A stretch of DNA of 64,000 nucleotides from Hyphomicrobiales bacterium (GTDB lineage: Bacteria > Pseudomonadota > Alphaproteobacteria > Rhizobiales > Rhizobiaceae): NCBI GenBank assembly GCA_900472575.1, contig UCIV01000018.1:1-64000 (forward strand), in the 5' to 3' direction. Position 1 is the stretch's first letter, and each line of letters opens with the position of its first letter. Under the pieces are notes generated by a model. That model worked only from the letters and a program-made list of their open reading frames with translations. It did not search any database and was not told the DNA's origin. Positions 1 to 8,873 of this stretch are shown in pieces. Made by a program: the position numbers and the translations under genes.

Positions 1-320
1 TTTTTAGCGTTGGCACCATGCTGGTGAACGCGAACACAGGAACTATCGATCATCACGATGTCTCCATCGTAACGCTTTGAAACGGCGTCCAGAAGACGAT
101 CCCAGACGCCCGCCTTGCGCCAGCGGGAGAACCGATTGTAAAGCGTCGTGCGCGGGCCATAACGCTCCGGCACATCGCGCCAAGACGAACCAGTCCTGAA
201 ACGCCACAGGATGCCGTTGATCACACGGCGGTCATCGACACGTTCAATTCCACGGCTATTGTTCGGCAAAAGAGGTGCAATGATAGCCCATTCTTCGTCG
301 CTCAATTCGTGACGGCGCAT
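1..320 (-). CDS. IS5-family transposase, N-terminal part (runs off window)
   Basis: The first 106 codons of a transposase start at 320 after an AAGGAG ribosome-binding site (minus strand). The protein begins MRRHELSDEEWAIIAPLLPN, the DUF4096-type N-terminal domain typical of IS5/IS427 orfA products. It contains the WRFRTGSSWRDVP segment and ends near MIDSSCVRVHQHG, where the first catalytic Asp of the DDE triad would lie. The last bases of the window read GCTAAAAA on this strand. An A-run at this point is where IS427-type elements commonly shift frame from orfA to orfB, so the full transposase is probably made by frameshifting. The rest of the gene is outside the window. Confidence 0.85.
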   Translation of the reverse strand, partial: MRRHELSDEEWAIIAPLLPNNSRGIERVDDRRVINGILWRFRTGSSWRDVPERYGPRTTLYNRFSRWRKAGVWDRLLDAVSKRYDGDIVMIDSSCVRVHQHGANAK

Positions 321-390
321 GGCAATCTCCTTTCAAGAAGATTGAATCACACACCGTCAATAAGATGAACCCCGTTTATAGGGACACTGC
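1..390 (-). mobile_element. IS5-family (IS427-like) insertion sequence, one end only
   Basis: The left edge of the window holds the 5' end of an insertion sequence whose transposase reads leftwards out of the window. The element appears to end at 390, where GCAGTGTCCCTATAAACGGG reads inwards as the probable terminal inverted repeat. The transposase start codon lies 70 bases inside this end. Immediately outside is CTAG (391-394), a target type used by IS5-family elements. The other end lies beyond the window, so the inverted repeat and target duplication cannot be confirmed here. The subgroup assignment rests on the transposase N-terminus and the A-run at the frame end. Confidence 0.8.
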
Positions 391-394
391 CTAG
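391..394. other. CTAG, probable IS target site containing the mcp stop codon
   Basis: CTAG directly abuts the inferred IS end at 390. Read on the minus strand it supplies the TAG stop of the chemotaxis receptor (GAA TTC TAG). If CTAG is the target, the insertion fell exactly on the stop codon and left the receptor's reading frame complete. Confidence 0.5.
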
Positions 395-2322
395 AATTCC
401 GACCATTCCTGCTTCACAGCCGCAGCGGAGGAACCGCCACCGAACGCCGAAGCGATCCGGTTGCCAAGAGCACGAGCCGGTGAAACGGCCGGGCGCGATG
501 CAGGCGTGGCTGCGCGCGGCGCAGTTCCGGCCGCCCTTGTGCCTTCACCGAGATTGAACTGGGCAAGCAATTCGGTCAGCGCCGCAGCCTGGGTTGCAAG
601 GCTGTGGCTTGCCGCCGTCGTCTGCTCCACCATCGCTGCGTTCTGCTGCGTGCCCTGGTCCATGTGATGAACCGAAGTACTGATCTCGGAAAGACCGGTG
701 GACTGCTCACGGGCGGAAACGACGATCGAGCCCACATTGGTGTTGATCCGCTGCACTTCGGAAACGATCGTCTCCAGCGCCTTGCCGGTCTCGCCCACCA
801 GCGTCACGCCGTCCCGCACCTTTTCGCCGGACTTGGTGATGAGAGACTTGATCTCGCGGGCGGCATTGGCAGAACGCTGGGCAAGCTCGCGGACTTCCTG
901 TGCCACGACAGCAAAGCCCTTGCCGGCTTCACCGGCACGTGCGGCCTCGACACCGGCGTTGAGAGCAAGCAGGTTCGTCTGGAAGGCGATGTCGTCGATG
1001 ACGCCGATGATATTGCCTATCTCTGCAGAGGACTGCTCGATCGCTTCCATCGCGGCAACGGCCTGGCGAACGACCTCGCCGGAGCGCTCGGCGCCGACGC
1101 GCGTCTGATCGACCAGCTTGCCTGCTTCACCGGCACGCACAGCCGAATCCTTCACCGCCGTCGTCACCTCCTCCAGCGCCGCAGCGGTTTGCTCCACGGA
1201 AGCCGCCTGCTGTTCGGTGCGTTTGGAAAGATCGTCGGCCGCAGAACGGATTTCGTTCGCACCTGCATCGATCATTCGCGCATTGTCGCCGACCGAACGC
1301 AGTGCGGTCTGCAGCTTGCCGACCGATTCGTTGAAGTTGACACGCAACTGATCCAGCTGACCGGCGAACTGCTGATCGAGACGAACCGTCATGTTACCAT
1401 CGGAAAGGTTCTTCAGACCGCCTGCCAGAGCCTCCACGGCAAACGACACTTCGGCCGCCTCACGCGCCTTTCGCTCTTCGTTGGCGATCCGCTCCCGCTC
1501 GCCCATCGAGCGGTTGGCTTCGGTCTGTTCCTCAAGACGAACCCGCTCCAGCGCATTGTCGCGGAAAACGGCAACAGCAGCTGCCATGTCGCCGATTTCA
1601 TCCGCGCGACCGGCATAAGGAATGGTGATCTGATTGTTGCCCGCAGCCAGGGACTGCATGGAATCGGTGATTTCCGTAATCGGGCGCGTCACGCGGAAAA
1701 GGCTGAGCATGGCTGCGCCGATAGCGATCGCAACGGCAAAGAGAACGCCGATGATCGTCGAGACATAGACGAACTGCGCCATCTCCTTGGTGATCCGGCC
1801 GTCCTCGACGCTGCGAACCTTGTTGTCATCAATCAGGCCCTTGAGCACATCGCTAGCCTCGGCACCCTTCGGCACCATCTGGGCAATCATATCCCTGGCT
1901 TCGTAAACTCGCGACGAGCTGACCAGCTGGACGAACTGAGCGCCCATGGCGTCATAATCGGCAACGAGCTTCTGAAGGGCCGCGTATTTTTCCTTCGCAG
2001 CCGGGATAGTGATGCCCTGCTCGTAATTGTCGAAAGCTTCGGCACGCACTTTATTGGCCGCCTGAAGCCGCTCGATCATCTGCTTTTTCTCGGCGGCATT
2101 CGGCGCGGCAAGCGTCATCAGATAAAGCTGCCGGACATCGGACAATACACGGTCCATATTGGCGATCAGGAGAGCGCGCTCCATGCGCCGGCCGATCGTG
2201 TCCGCCTGCGTCTCGATCTGCGCGACCGATCGCATGCCCAATGCGCCCTGAACAATAAGGATGAGAACGGTGATACCGAAAAGGGCGGGTAGAAGAAATT
2301 TGATTTTTATCGTGTTCATCAT
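391..2322 (-). CDS. Methyl-accepting chemotaxis protein
   Basis: A 643-residue chemoreceptor. One transmembrane helix lies near residues 8-29 and a second near 184-208, enclosing a periplasmic helical sensor region of the four-helix-bundle type (inferred from length and helical character). A HAMP domain follows at about 209-262. The C-terminal half is the MCP signalling hairpin; its tip holds the conserved [20 protein letters not shown] motif that contacts CheA and CheW. The protein ends EWSEF, a WxxF-type C-terminal tail that can tether the methylation enzymes CheR/CheB in other receptors. The ligand is unknown. Two adjacent ATG codons (2322 and 2319) are possible starts. The IS end touches the stop codon without changing the protein. 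Confidence 0.93.
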   Translation of the reverse strand: MMNTIKIKFLLPALFGITVLILIVQGALGMRSVAQIETQADTIGRRMERALLIANMDRVLSDVRQLYLMTLAAPNAAEKKQMIERLQAANKVRAEAFDNYEQGITIPAAKEKYAALQKLVADYDAMGAQFVQLVSSSRVYEARDMIAQMVPKGAEASDVLKGLIDDNKVRSVEDGRITKEMAQFVYVSTIIGVLFAVAIAIGAAMLSLFRVTRPITEITDSMQSLAAGNNQITIPYAGRADEIGDMAAAVAVFRDNALERVRLEEQTEANRSMGERERIANEERKAREAAEVSFAVEALAGGLKNLSDGNMTVRLDQQFAGQLDQLRVNFNESVGKLQTALRSVGDNARMIDAGANEIRSAADDLSKRTEQQAASVEQTAAALEEVTTAVKDSAVRAGEAGKLVDQTRVGAERSGEVVRQAVAAMEAIEQSSAEIGNIIGVIDDIAFQTNLLALNAGVEAARAGEAGKGFAVVAQEVRELAQRSANAAREIKSLITKSGEKVRDGVTLVGETGKALETIVSEVQRINTNVGSIVVSAREQSTGLSEISTSVHHMDQGTQQNAAMVEQTTAASHSLATQAAALTELLAQFNLGEGTRAAGTAPRAATPASRPAVSPARALGNRIASAFGGGSSAAAVKQEWSEF

Positions 2323-2532
2323 CTCAAACCATCAACAATACGCAATGGTGCCATGCACCATACGCATCCCTGACAGTTACAGATAAACAAAGGCTTACCA
2401 GCCGATGCTAATTGATAGCATCGAAAAAAGTGCGACAACGAATACCCCTAAAAAGAACTGGGCGTGTATTTGTCCTTACGCATTATGTCGCAGCGGCTTC
2501 GCCCGCGAGCCCCATAAAAAGGAAACGGCGGA

Positions 2533-4386
2533 TTACTCCGCCGCCTCTTCTTCCGTCGATTGGTCGCCCAGGAAACCGCCGGACTGACGGTGCCAGAGAT
2601 CGGCATAGATACCGCCGCCGGACGCCAGTTGTTCATGGGTTCCGGTCTCCACGATGCGACCCTTGTCGAGCACGATCAGGCGGTCCATTTCGGTCAGCGT
2701 CGACAGCCGATGCGCGATCGCGATCACCGTTTTGCCTTCCATCAACGCAAACAGGTTCTCCTGGATCGCAGCCTCCACTTCTGAATCGAGCGCCGATGTC
2801 GCCTCGTCGAGCACCAGGATCGGCGCATCCTTGAGGAACACGCGGGCAATTGCGATACGCTGGCGCTGGCCGCCAGAAAGCTTCACGCCCCGCTCACCCA
2901 CATGCGCATCGAGACCGGTACGCCCCTGCAGGTCGGACAGCCCCTCGATGAACTCGAAAGCGTTTGCCCGCTTTGCAGCCTGGATGATCTCGGCATCGGT
3001 CGCATCCGGACGGCCATAGGCGATGTTGTCGCGGATGGAACGATGCAGCAGCGATGTGTCCTGCGTCACCACGCCGATCATGCCGCGCAAACTGTCCTGC
3101 GTCACCGACGAAATGTTCTGACCATCGATGGTGATCTTGCCGCCCTCCAGATCGTAGAAGCGCAGAAGCAGATTCATCAGCGTCGTCTTGCCGGCGCCTG
3201 AACGCCCAACCAGGCCGACCTTCTGGCCGGCAGCAATGTCGAGCGTCAGTCCATCGATCACGCCCTTGCTCTTCCCATAATGGAAGCGGACGTTTTCATA
3301 GAGGATGTGACCCTTCTTGGTCGCAAGCGGGCGAGCGCCATTGGCGTCCGTCACATCATGCGGCTTGGTCATCATGTTCATGCCGTCATAGACCGTGCCG
3401 ATAGCCTCGAACAGCGCGGTTACTTCCCACATGATCCATTGCGACATGCCGTTGATGCGCATTGCAAGGCCGATGGCAACCGCGATCGAACCGACGCTGA
3501 CGCCGCCCCCCATCCACAGGCAGATCCCGAGACCGGCAACGGCAAACACGGTGAGCGCATTGTTGAGATCGACGAAGATGTTCAAGAGGCTGATCTGGCG
3601 CATCTGCCTATGAACCGTACCAAGGAACTCGTTCATTCCTTCCTTGGCATAGCTCTCCTCGCGGCCGGCATGGGAAAACAGCTTTACCGTGCCGATATTC
3701 GTATAGCTGTCGACAATCCGCCCGGTCATCATTGAGCGCGCATCGGCCTGCTCGCTCGAAAGCTTGCGCAGCCTGGGAATAAAGTAGCGCAGGATAAGCA
3801 CATAGAACACGAACCACAGGATCAGCGGCAGCACCAGCCGCCACTCGACGGCAACGACAAGCGCCAGCATCGAGACGAAAAAGCCGATCGCGTAAACGAA
3901 GACGTCGATGATCTTCATCGTCGCTTCGCGCACGGCAAGCGAGGTCTGCATCACCTTGGTCGATACGCGGCCGGCAAATTCGTTGGCAAAGAAGGCCATG
4001 GAATGCCGCAGCAGGAAGCGGTGCATCTGCCAGCGCGCGATCATCGGATAATTGCCAGCAAGCACCTGGTGCATGGTCACCGTGTGGACGGCCCCGGCAA
4101 GCGGCAGGCCGACAAGCACCAGCACGGCCATCCAGATCAGCTTGCCGCCCTCATCGCTCAGGAAGGTCTGGCGATCGGCTGAGGCCAGCCAGTCGACGAT
4201 ATTGCCGAGGAATTGATAAAGCAGCACTTCCGCCACGGCAATGATCAGTGAGCAGCTGCCAAGCAAAAGCAGCCACGGCCAAGCTGGCTTGGTATAATGC
4301 CAGCAGAATGCCAAAAGCCCCTTGGGCGGCAATGTCGGTTGGTCGTCAGGATAAGGATTGAGACGGCGTTCAAACCACGAAAACAT
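2533..4386 (-). CDS. ABC exporter, fused permease and ATPase (MsbA/MdlB type)
   Basis: A 617-residue half-transporter that would work as a homodimer, or with a partner, in the inner membrane. The N-terminal about 330 residues carry six hydrophobic helices (ABC transmembrane domain type 1). The nucleotide-binding domain has Walker A GRSGAGKTT, the signature LSGGQRQR, Walker B ILVLDEATSALD and the switch His in AIAHRL. Substrates of such exporters include lipids, drugs and peptides; nothing in the sequence decides which. The ATG at 4386 is preceded by GGAG at good spacing; an in-frame TTG lies just before it. A 354-base leader upstream holds a short ORF and inverted repeats on the same strand, suggesting post-initiation control. 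Confidence 0.92.
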   Translation of the reverse strand: MFSWFERRLNPYPDDQPTLPPKGLLAFCWHYTKPAWPWLLLLGSCSLIIAVAEVLLYQFLGNIVDWLASADRQTFLSDEGGKLIWMAVLVLVGLPLAGAVHTVTMHQVLAGNYPMIARWQMHRFLLRHSMAFFANEFAGRVSTKVMQTSLAVREATMKIIDVFVYAIGFFVSMLALVVAVEWRLVLPLILWFVFYVLILRYFIPRLRKLSSEQADARSMMTGRIVDSYTNIGTVKLFSHAGREESYAKEGMNEFLGTVHRQMRQISLLNIFVDLNNALTVFAVAGLGICLWMGGGVSVGSIAVAIGLAMRINGMSQWIMWEVTALFEAIGTVYDGMNMMTKPHDVTDANGARPLATKKGHILYENVRFHYGKSKGVIDGLTLDIAAGQKVGLVGRSGAGKTTLMNLLLRFYDLEGGKITIDGQNISSVTQDSLRGMIGVVTQDTSLLHRSIRDNIAYGRPDATDAEIIQAAKRANAFEFIEGLSDLQGRTGLDAHVGERGVKLSGGQRQRIAIARVFLKDAPILVLDEATSALDSEVEAAIQENLFALMEGKTVIAIAHRLSTLTEMDRLIVLDKGRIVETGTHEQLASGGGIYADLWHRQSGGFLGDQSTEEEAAE

Positions 4387-4410
4387 CAATAAGCTCCGGC
4401 AGACGGACGT

Positions 4411-4487
4411 CTCTCAGGCGATCCGGCGGCGAAAAGCTGCCCGGCTGCGACACTGAGAGAAAAATCAGGCATGGCCTCGAACGGCCA
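4411..4487 (-). promoter_or_regulatory. Possible attenuator hairpins in ABC exporter leader
   Basis: Reading on the minus strand towards the exporter, TGGCC-gttcga-GGCCA (4487-4472) is followed about 7 bases later by TTTTT (4464-4460), resembling a weak intrinsic terminator. A second inverted repeat pairs CTCTCAG (4459-4453) with CTGAGAG (4417-4411), a 7-bp stem enclosing 35 bases that itself includes GCCGG/CCGG. It ends about 24 bases before the ATG, so it could restrict translation initiation. The arrangement of leader ORF, hairpins and exporter fits translation-coupled regulation, but this is inference. Confidence 0.35.
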
Positions 4488-4547
4488 CGAACGGATCAGA
4501 AAAAGCGGATCAGTGAAGAAGAGACTTTGCGTGAACCGCGAAACGCC

Positions 4548-4601
4548 TCAGGCCAGACGAGTATCCGACTGACGGAGGCGCGAGAGCACGGTCATATCCA
4601 T
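4548..4601 (-). CDS. Putative 17-residue leader peptide with RLR motif
   Basis: This ORF encodes MDMTVLSRLRQSDTRLA and stops with TGA. The start codon is preceded by ACGGAGGCCTACATG, a near-perfect Shine-Dalgarno with 6-base spacing, which is unusual for a random short ORF. It lies on the same strand as the ABC exporter and ends 161 bases before its start. The RLR tripeptide matches the Arg/Lys-x-Arg/Lys pattern at which ribosomes stall in the presence of macrolides on leader peptides of the ErmDL and MsrA type (known for those families). A role as an antibiotic-sensing leader is inference from motif, position and the downstream exporter. Confidence 0.45.
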   Translation of the reverse strand: MDMTVLSRLRQSDTRLA

Positions 4602-4743
4602 GTAGGCCTCCGTAATGGGCGTTAAACAGGCCGCCCTTCTACACGCTCGCGGCAAAATTGAAAAGACCCAATCAGCCACATCCCCGCATCCGAACGGCTG
4701 AAAGGACTTGAGCGGCAAGCATGATCTCCGCTAATCAAAGGGC

Positions 4744-5208
4744 ATGACCGACCTGCGCATCGCCCTTTACCAGCCTGACATTCCCGGTAATACCGGCACG
4801 ATCCTGCGCCTTGCCGCCTGCCTTGGCCTCGGCGTCGACATCATCGAGCCCGCAGGGTTCGATATTTCCGATCGCAACCTGAAACGCGCCGGGATGGATT
4901 ATCTGTCGGCGGTCTCACTCACGCGCCACGTCAACTGGGCTCAGTTCGATGAATGGCGCAGGTCGAGCGGACGCAGGCTTGTGCTTGCAACGACGAAATC
5001 GCCCGAGCCCTATACACAATTTGCCTATCGCCCGAACGACATCCTGCTTTTCGGCCGGGAAAGCGCCGGTGTGCCGGAAAACGTTCACGATGCGGTAGAA
5101 GGCCGTATCCTGATCCCGATGGTGGAAGGGCAACGCTCCATCAATGTGGCGATGTCCGCTGCGATGATTGCCGGGGAAGCCATGCGCCAGACATCCTGGC
5201 AACCATAG
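4744..5208 (+). CDS. trmL: tRNA (cytidine(34)-2'-O)-methyltransferase
   Basis: A 154-residue SPOUT-class methyltransferase that 2'-O-methylates the wobble nucleotide of certain leucine tRNAs using S-adenosylmethionine. The family pattern is complete: the N-terminal YQPDIPGNTGTILR motif, a central LLFGRESAGVP motif, and the C-terminal RSINVAMSAAM motif that forms the knotted cofactor site. The length is typical of TrmL, which lacks the extra RNA-binding domain of larger SpoU proteins. The gene stands alone between a divergent exporter leader and the plus-strand Na/Pi symporter 126 bases downstream. Confidence 0.95.
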   Translation: MTDLRIALYQPDIPGNTGTILRLAACLGLGVDIIEPAGFDISDRNLKRAGMDYLSAVSLTRHVNWAQFDEWRRSSGRRLVLATTKSPEPYTQFAYRPNDILLFGRESAGVPENVHDAVEGRILIPMVEGQRSINVAMSAAMIAGEAMRQTSWQP

Positions 5209-5334
5209 GCGCTTCGCGAAAACCCAAAAATCTGTCGCGCGCGGTGGCTTGATCACGTGCGGAAAAGGTCTATCATTCATTAGCCGGCAACGGAATCGCC
5301 CTCTGTTTTCCATGATCATTTCGGGGAGTTTGGA

Positions 5335-6987
5335 GTGCAATCGACGCTCGTCGTCATCAATATCCTGGGTGCAGTCGCACTGCTTCTTTTCGGCCTCGCA
5401 CAGGTAAAGGAAGGTGTGACCCGCGCCTTTGGCGCGAGGCTTAGAACTGGGCTCGCCAACAGCACGAAAAGCGGTCTCCGCTCCCTCCTGTCCGGCCTCG
5501 TTGCAACGATCGCCCTGCAAAGCTCCACCGCCACCGCGCTGATGACAGCTTCTTTTGCCGAACGCGGTCTGGTCAATCCGCGCATGGCGCAGATCGTACT
5601 GCTCGGCGCCAATATCGGCACGGCCGTCACCGCCTGGCTGGTCGCGGCAGGAACCGAGGTCTTTGCGCCTCTGCTGCTGCTCGTCGGTGTGATTTTGTTG
5701 CGCAACGGCTCCGCCGCTCGAAAAGGCTTCGGTACGGCGCTGATCGGTATCGGCCTGATGCTTCTGTCGCTCCAGGTTCTTGGGCTGGCGACTGAACCGA
5801 TGCGGCAATCGCCAGCACTTGCCGCATTTCTGAACCTGCTCGATTCCAGCTGGCTGGTTGCACTCCTCTTCTCCGCCGCTCTCGCCTTCGTCTCCTCATC
5901 AAGCCTCGCGATCGTCATTCTGGTCCTGTCGCTGGCATCGAGCGGCATCGCCTCGCCGGGACTGGTCGTCGTCCTCATTCTCGGGGCCAATCTCGGCGGC
6001 GCGATCCCTCCCGTTGTCGCTACGCTGACCAGCCCGCCCGAAGCACGCCGCATCACGCGCGGTAACCTGCTTGTCCGCGCCATCGGCTGCGCTCTTGCTC
6101 TCCCGCTTGCCGGCATAGCCGCTGATCTTCTGCAGACATTGCCGATCTCGCCCGAAAAACTCCCGGTCGACGCGCATCTCGCCTTCAACCTTCTTCTGGC
6201 AATCATCGCCTGGCCCTTCGGCGGCCTGATCTCGGATCTCATGACCCGCCTGATCCCTGACGAGCCGGAGAAGGAAACAGGCCCGCAATTCCTCGATCCG
6301 GACGAACTGGATGATCCCATCCGCGCACTCGCCAATGCGACGCGTGAAGTTCTGGGTGTCGGCGATCAGATCGAACGCATGCTGATCCGCACCGAAAATG
6401 CCTTCAAGCACAACGATCTTGTGCCCTTGAAGGAGATCGCCCTCCTCGAAGGCCGTGTCGACAGGCTGCAGCAGGACGTGAAACTCTATCTGTCGAAACT
6501 GGGACAAAAGGGACTGGGCGATGACAATGCCCGACGTTCGATCGCGATCATCGACTACGCCATCAACCTCGAACATATGGGCGATATCATCGAAAAGGGT
6601 CTCTGCGACCAACTGGCCAAGAAGATCGAGAAGGGCCTTAAATTCTCCGATGACGGCTATAAGGAACTGGCCGATCTCTTCGACCTGACGATCGACAATC
6701 TGCGCACCGCCCAGACGGTCTTCGTCACCGGTGACGTCAACCTTGCAAGGCGACTGATGGAGATAAAGGTCGATGTCCGGCGGCTGGAAAAACGCTCAGC
6801 GGAAAGCCATCTCGAACGTCTGAGATCAGGCATGCTTGAAAGCCTGCAGACGAGCTCGATACATCTCGACATGCTGCGCGATCTCAAACGCATCAACGCC
6901 CACATCGTCTCGGTTGCTCATCCCATTCTGGATGAAAGCGGCTCGCTCATCGAAAGCAGACTGAGGCAGGCGGAAAAACGATCCTGA
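5335..6987 (+). CDS. Na+/phosphate symporter family protein with PhoU-like tail
   Basis: A 550-residue inner-membrane protein. The first about 300 residues hold two Na/Pi cotransporter repeats with the paired glutamine/serine motif ALQSSTATAL and its counterpart FVSSSSLAIV. The C-terminal 220 residues are helical and PhoU-like. Homologues (NptA/YjbB type) move inorganic phosphate with sodium; YjbB of E. coli is linked to phosphate export, so direction cannot be assigned. Translation starts at GTG (5335), chosen because GGGGAG lies 6 bases upstream and the protein begins with the expected hydrophobic helix. Confidence 0.9.
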   Translation: MQSTLVVINILGAVALLLFGLAQVKEGVTRAFGARLRTGLANSTKSGLRSLLSGLVATIALQSSTATALMTASFAERGLVNPRMAQIVLLGANIGTAVTAWLVAAGTEVFAPLLLLVGVILLRNGSAARKGFGTALIGIGLMLLSLQVLGLATEPMRQSPALAAFLNLLDSSWLVALLFSAALAFVSSSSLAIVILVLSLASSGIASPGLVVVLILGANLGGAIPPVVATLTSPPEARRITRGNLLVRAIGCALALPLAGIAADLLQTLPISPEKLPVDAHLAFNLLLAIIAWPFGGLISDLMTRLIPDEPEKETGPQFLDPDELDDPIRALANATREVLGVGDQIERMLIRTENAFKHNDLVPLKEIALLEGRVDRLQQDVKLYLSKLGQKGLGDDNARRSIAIIDYAINLEHMGDIIEKGLCDQLAKKIEKGLKFSDDGYKELADLFDLTIDNLRTAQTVFVTGDVNLARRLMEIKVDVRRLEKRSAESHLERLRSGMLESLQTSSIHLDMLRDLKRINAHIVSVAHPILDESGSLIESRLRQAEKRS

Positions 6988-7011
6988 GATCAAGATTAGC
7001 ACCGTATGTGG

Positions 7012-7269
7012 TTAGTCCGCGCTCGGCAGGCGCCGCATGGTGAACTCGATCTGGTCACCCTCCAGCTGCCGCCAGCTTTCCACCTCGGTCCAGTAGGCAG
7101 CCTTGGGAAATTCCTCAAACCATTCCCGCGCCTTTTCGCGCGCGTCGACCCGCGACATCTGGTAGGTTTCGCGCACGAACATGCCGGAGCGCTGGCCGGC
7201 CATATGCTGCCGGTGGCGGTCGATACGCCGCTTCAAGCCGTCGAGCGGCGGTGGTGTGAATTTCGCCAT
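7012..7269 (-). CDS. Conserved hypothetical protein, 85 residues
   Basis: A small soluble protein beginning MAKFTPPPLDGLKRRIDRHR and ending MRRLPSAD. The ATG at 7269 is preceded by GGAGAGG, so this start is preferred; reading further upstream would run antisense to hemF. It is rich in charged residues and has no membrane segment or recognisable domain. It lies tail-to-tail with the Na/Pi symporter and divergent from hemF. I do not recognise its function. The strong ribosome-binding site and compact frame support it being real. Confidence 0.7.
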   Translation of the reverse strand: MAKFTPPPLDGLKRRIDRHRQHMAGQRSGMFVRETYQMSRVDAREKAREWFEEFPKAAYWTEVESWRQLEGDQIEFTMRRLPSAD

Positions 7270-7448
7270 GAAAGCCTCTCCGCACCTTGCTAATAAACGA
7301 AGATAAGCGTGGTTCGCACGTTTTGCGAGTCCGATTTTCAATGGATGGGAAGCCGTGAAATGGCTGGTAGAATAGCCCATTAAAGCCATTGCTGGTATGG
7401 CGGGGAAAGAGGAGCCGAATCGACCGCAAAATGACGAGAGGACGCATG

Positions 7449-8363
7449 ATGGAACGACCGAACCTGCCGAAAGGCCTGCCAGAGGATATCGAAGATAAGA
7501 AGCAGGCAGCCCGTGCGTGGTTCGAAAACCTGCGCGATACGATTTGCGCCTCGTTCGAAGCGCTTGAGCACGAATTGACAGGCTCTCTTTCTGACCAGCC
7601 CCCCGGAGCATTCGTCGGCAAGGATTGGCTGCGCCATGAAGGCGAAGGCGGCGGCGGCCGCATGTCGATGATGGAAGGCCGCGTCTTCGAAAAAGTCGGC
7701 GTCCATACCTCCACCGTCCATGGCGAATTTTCACCGGACTTCCGCAACCAGATCCCCGGCGCGGAGGAAGACCCGCGTTTTTGGGCGTCCGGCATTTCGC
7801 TGATTGCCCATCCGGTCAACCCCAATGTCCCGACCGTTCACATGAACACTCGTATGGTCGTGACCTCCAGCAACTGGTTCGGTGGCGGCGCCGATCTCAC
7901 CCCGATGTTGAACGACCGCCGCACGCAGGAAGACCCGGATACCCAGCTCTTCCACCGCGCCATGGAGATCACCTGCAGACGCCATGAGGCCGTCGCTGAA
8001 TACCCGCGCTACAAGGCATGGTGCGACGAGTATTTCTTCCTGAAACACCGCAACGAACCACGTGGCATCGGCGGCATCTTTTTCGACTGGCTGCAGTCCT
8101 CGGAAGACAAGGGCGGCTGGAACGCCGATTTCGCCTTTGTTCAGGATGTCGGACGCGCCTTCAACCTCGTTTATCCGCGCATCGTGCGAGCCAATTTCAA
8201 CAACCCCTGGACGGAAGAACAGCGTGACGAACAGCTGGTACGCCGGGGCCGTTATGTGGAATTCAACCTGCTTTACGACCGCGGCACGATCTTCGGATTG
8301 AAGACGGGCGGGAATGTGGAATCGATCCTCTCTTCCCTACCCCCGGCGGTACGCTGGCCGTAA
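7449..8363 (+). CDS. hemF: Oxygen-dependent coproporphyrinogen III oxidase
   Basis: A 304-residue enzyme converting coproporphyrinogen III to protoporphyrinogen IX with O2, an essential step of heme synthesis in aerobic cells. It shows the HemF signatures [17 protein letters not shown] and the C-terminal [14 protein letters not shown] segment. The length matches the family (about 300). Several in-frame ATGs are available (7431, 7446, 7449). I chose 7449 because AGAGGA sits 6 bases before it and homologues begin near MERP. It is monocistronic; a hairpin overlaps the stop codon. Confidence 0.95.
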   Translation: MERPNLPKGLPEDIEDKKQAARAWFENLRDTICASFEALEHELTGSLSDQPPGAFVGKDWLRHEGEGGGGRMSMMEGRVFEKVGVHTSTVHGEFSPDFRNQIPGAEEDPRFWASGISLIAHPVNPNVPTVHMNTRMVVTSSNWFGGGADLTPMLNDRRTQEDPDTQLFHRAMEITCRRHEAVAEYPRYKAWCDEYFFLKHRNEPRGIGGIFFDWLQSSEDKGGWNADFAFVQDVGRAFNLVYPRIVRANFNNPWTEEQRDEQLVRRGRYVEFNLLYDRGTIFGLKTGGNVESILSSLPPAVRWP

Positions 8364-8376
8364 CCACAGCCAGCGT
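8351..8376 (+). terminator. Hairpin at hemF stop codon
   Basis: ACGCTGGC (8351-8358) pairs with GCCAGCGT (8369-8376), a perfect 8-bp stem with a 10-base loop containing the hemF stop codon. A T-run follows only at about 8396-8403, so it is a weak or unconventional terminator. Confidence 0.4.
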
Positions 8377-8416
8377 GATCACGATCGCTCACGAACTTTT
8401 TTTCGTACGGCATCGT

Positions 8417-8431
8417 ACATTTGATAAATGT
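8417..8431. promoter_or_regulatory. Small palindrome upstream of 8491 gene
   Basis: ACATTTgatAAATGT is a perfect 6-bp inverted repeat within an AT-richer stretch 60 bases before the start of the next gene. Its size and place suit a regulator-binding site, but no family consensus is recognised. Confidence 0.25.
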
Positions 8432-8490
8432 CATACACGAATCGTCTCTCCCGGTGTTAGTTTGTGAAAATACACTGGGAGGAGTATCCG

Positions 8491-8763
8491 ATGACTACAT
8501 CGAATAGCATGCCTCGATCCGTCGCCCCCGTTGAAGGCGACGCAAACTCCAAAACACCAAGCAAGTCCGAACTCATTGACCGTCTTGCAACGGAGATGCG
8601 GGTAAAAAGCGGGGGTGAACTCCCTCTTTCCTTCTGCATTGCGCAGGTGAAGCGCCAGTTGGCCGGCTTCAAGCCGGATGCATCGGCAACCGATGAGAAC
8701 CCGTCGATGCCCGTCAACCCGCCAGCGGGTTCGGTTTTCCAGTCCTGGGCCATCCGGGATTAG
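8491..8763 (+). CDS. Hypothetical protein, 90 residues
   Basis: A small protein beginning MTTSNSMPRSVAPVEGD. The ATG is preceded by GGGAGGAG, a strong ribosome-binding site, so this start is preferred to an in-frame GTG at 8464. The central part (about residues 28-60) is predicted helical, with a Ser/Pro/Asp-rich tail. No catalytic motif, signal peptide or membrane helix is visible. It precedes a DUF1059 gene by 110 bases, with a hairpin between them. Function unknown. Confidence 0.65.
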   Translation: MTTSNSMPRSVAPVEGDANSKTPSKSELIDRLATEMRVKSGGELPLSFCIAQVKRQLAGFKPDASATDENPSMPVNPPAGSVFQSWAIRD

Positions 8764-8782
8764 CTCTGGTCCTTGACCAGAG
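8764..8782 (+). terminator. Hairpin directly after stop of 8491 gene
   Basis: CTCTGGTC-ctt-GACCAGAG is a perfect 8-bp stem with a 3-base loop starting right after the TAG stop. There is no T-run, so it may stabilise the 3' end or pause transcription rather than terminate fully. Confidence 0.4.
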
Positions 8783-8873
8783 ACCTTGCTTCGGAACCTC
8801 AACGCATTCTGACGGTTTATTCTCGGTCGCCCGATGCGGGGCGGCCGACATCAACCATAGGGAGGTAAAGGCC

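Larger units (their letters stand above)
4390..4743. other. 354-base intergenic leader between ABC exporter and trmL
   Basis: No long gene lies here. On the minus strand, towards the ABC exporter, there is a 17-codon ORF with a strong ribosome-binding site (4548-4601) followed by two inverted repeats (4472-4487 and 4411-4459). On the plus strand the last part serves as the upstream region of trmL. No clear promoter consensus was seen on either strand. Confidence 0.6.

Noticed and set aside
604-2292. 562-codon plus-strand open frame opposite the chemoreceptor
   Set aside because: It lies wholly antisense to a clear MCP gene, is rich in Arg/His/Asp as expected of an antisense shadow in GC-rich DNA, and has no recognisable domain or good ribosome-binding site.
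4915-5808. 297-codon minus-strand open frame across trmL and the Na/Pi gene
   Set aside because: It spans two certain genes on the other strand and has low-complexity Gln/Arg/Asp composition.
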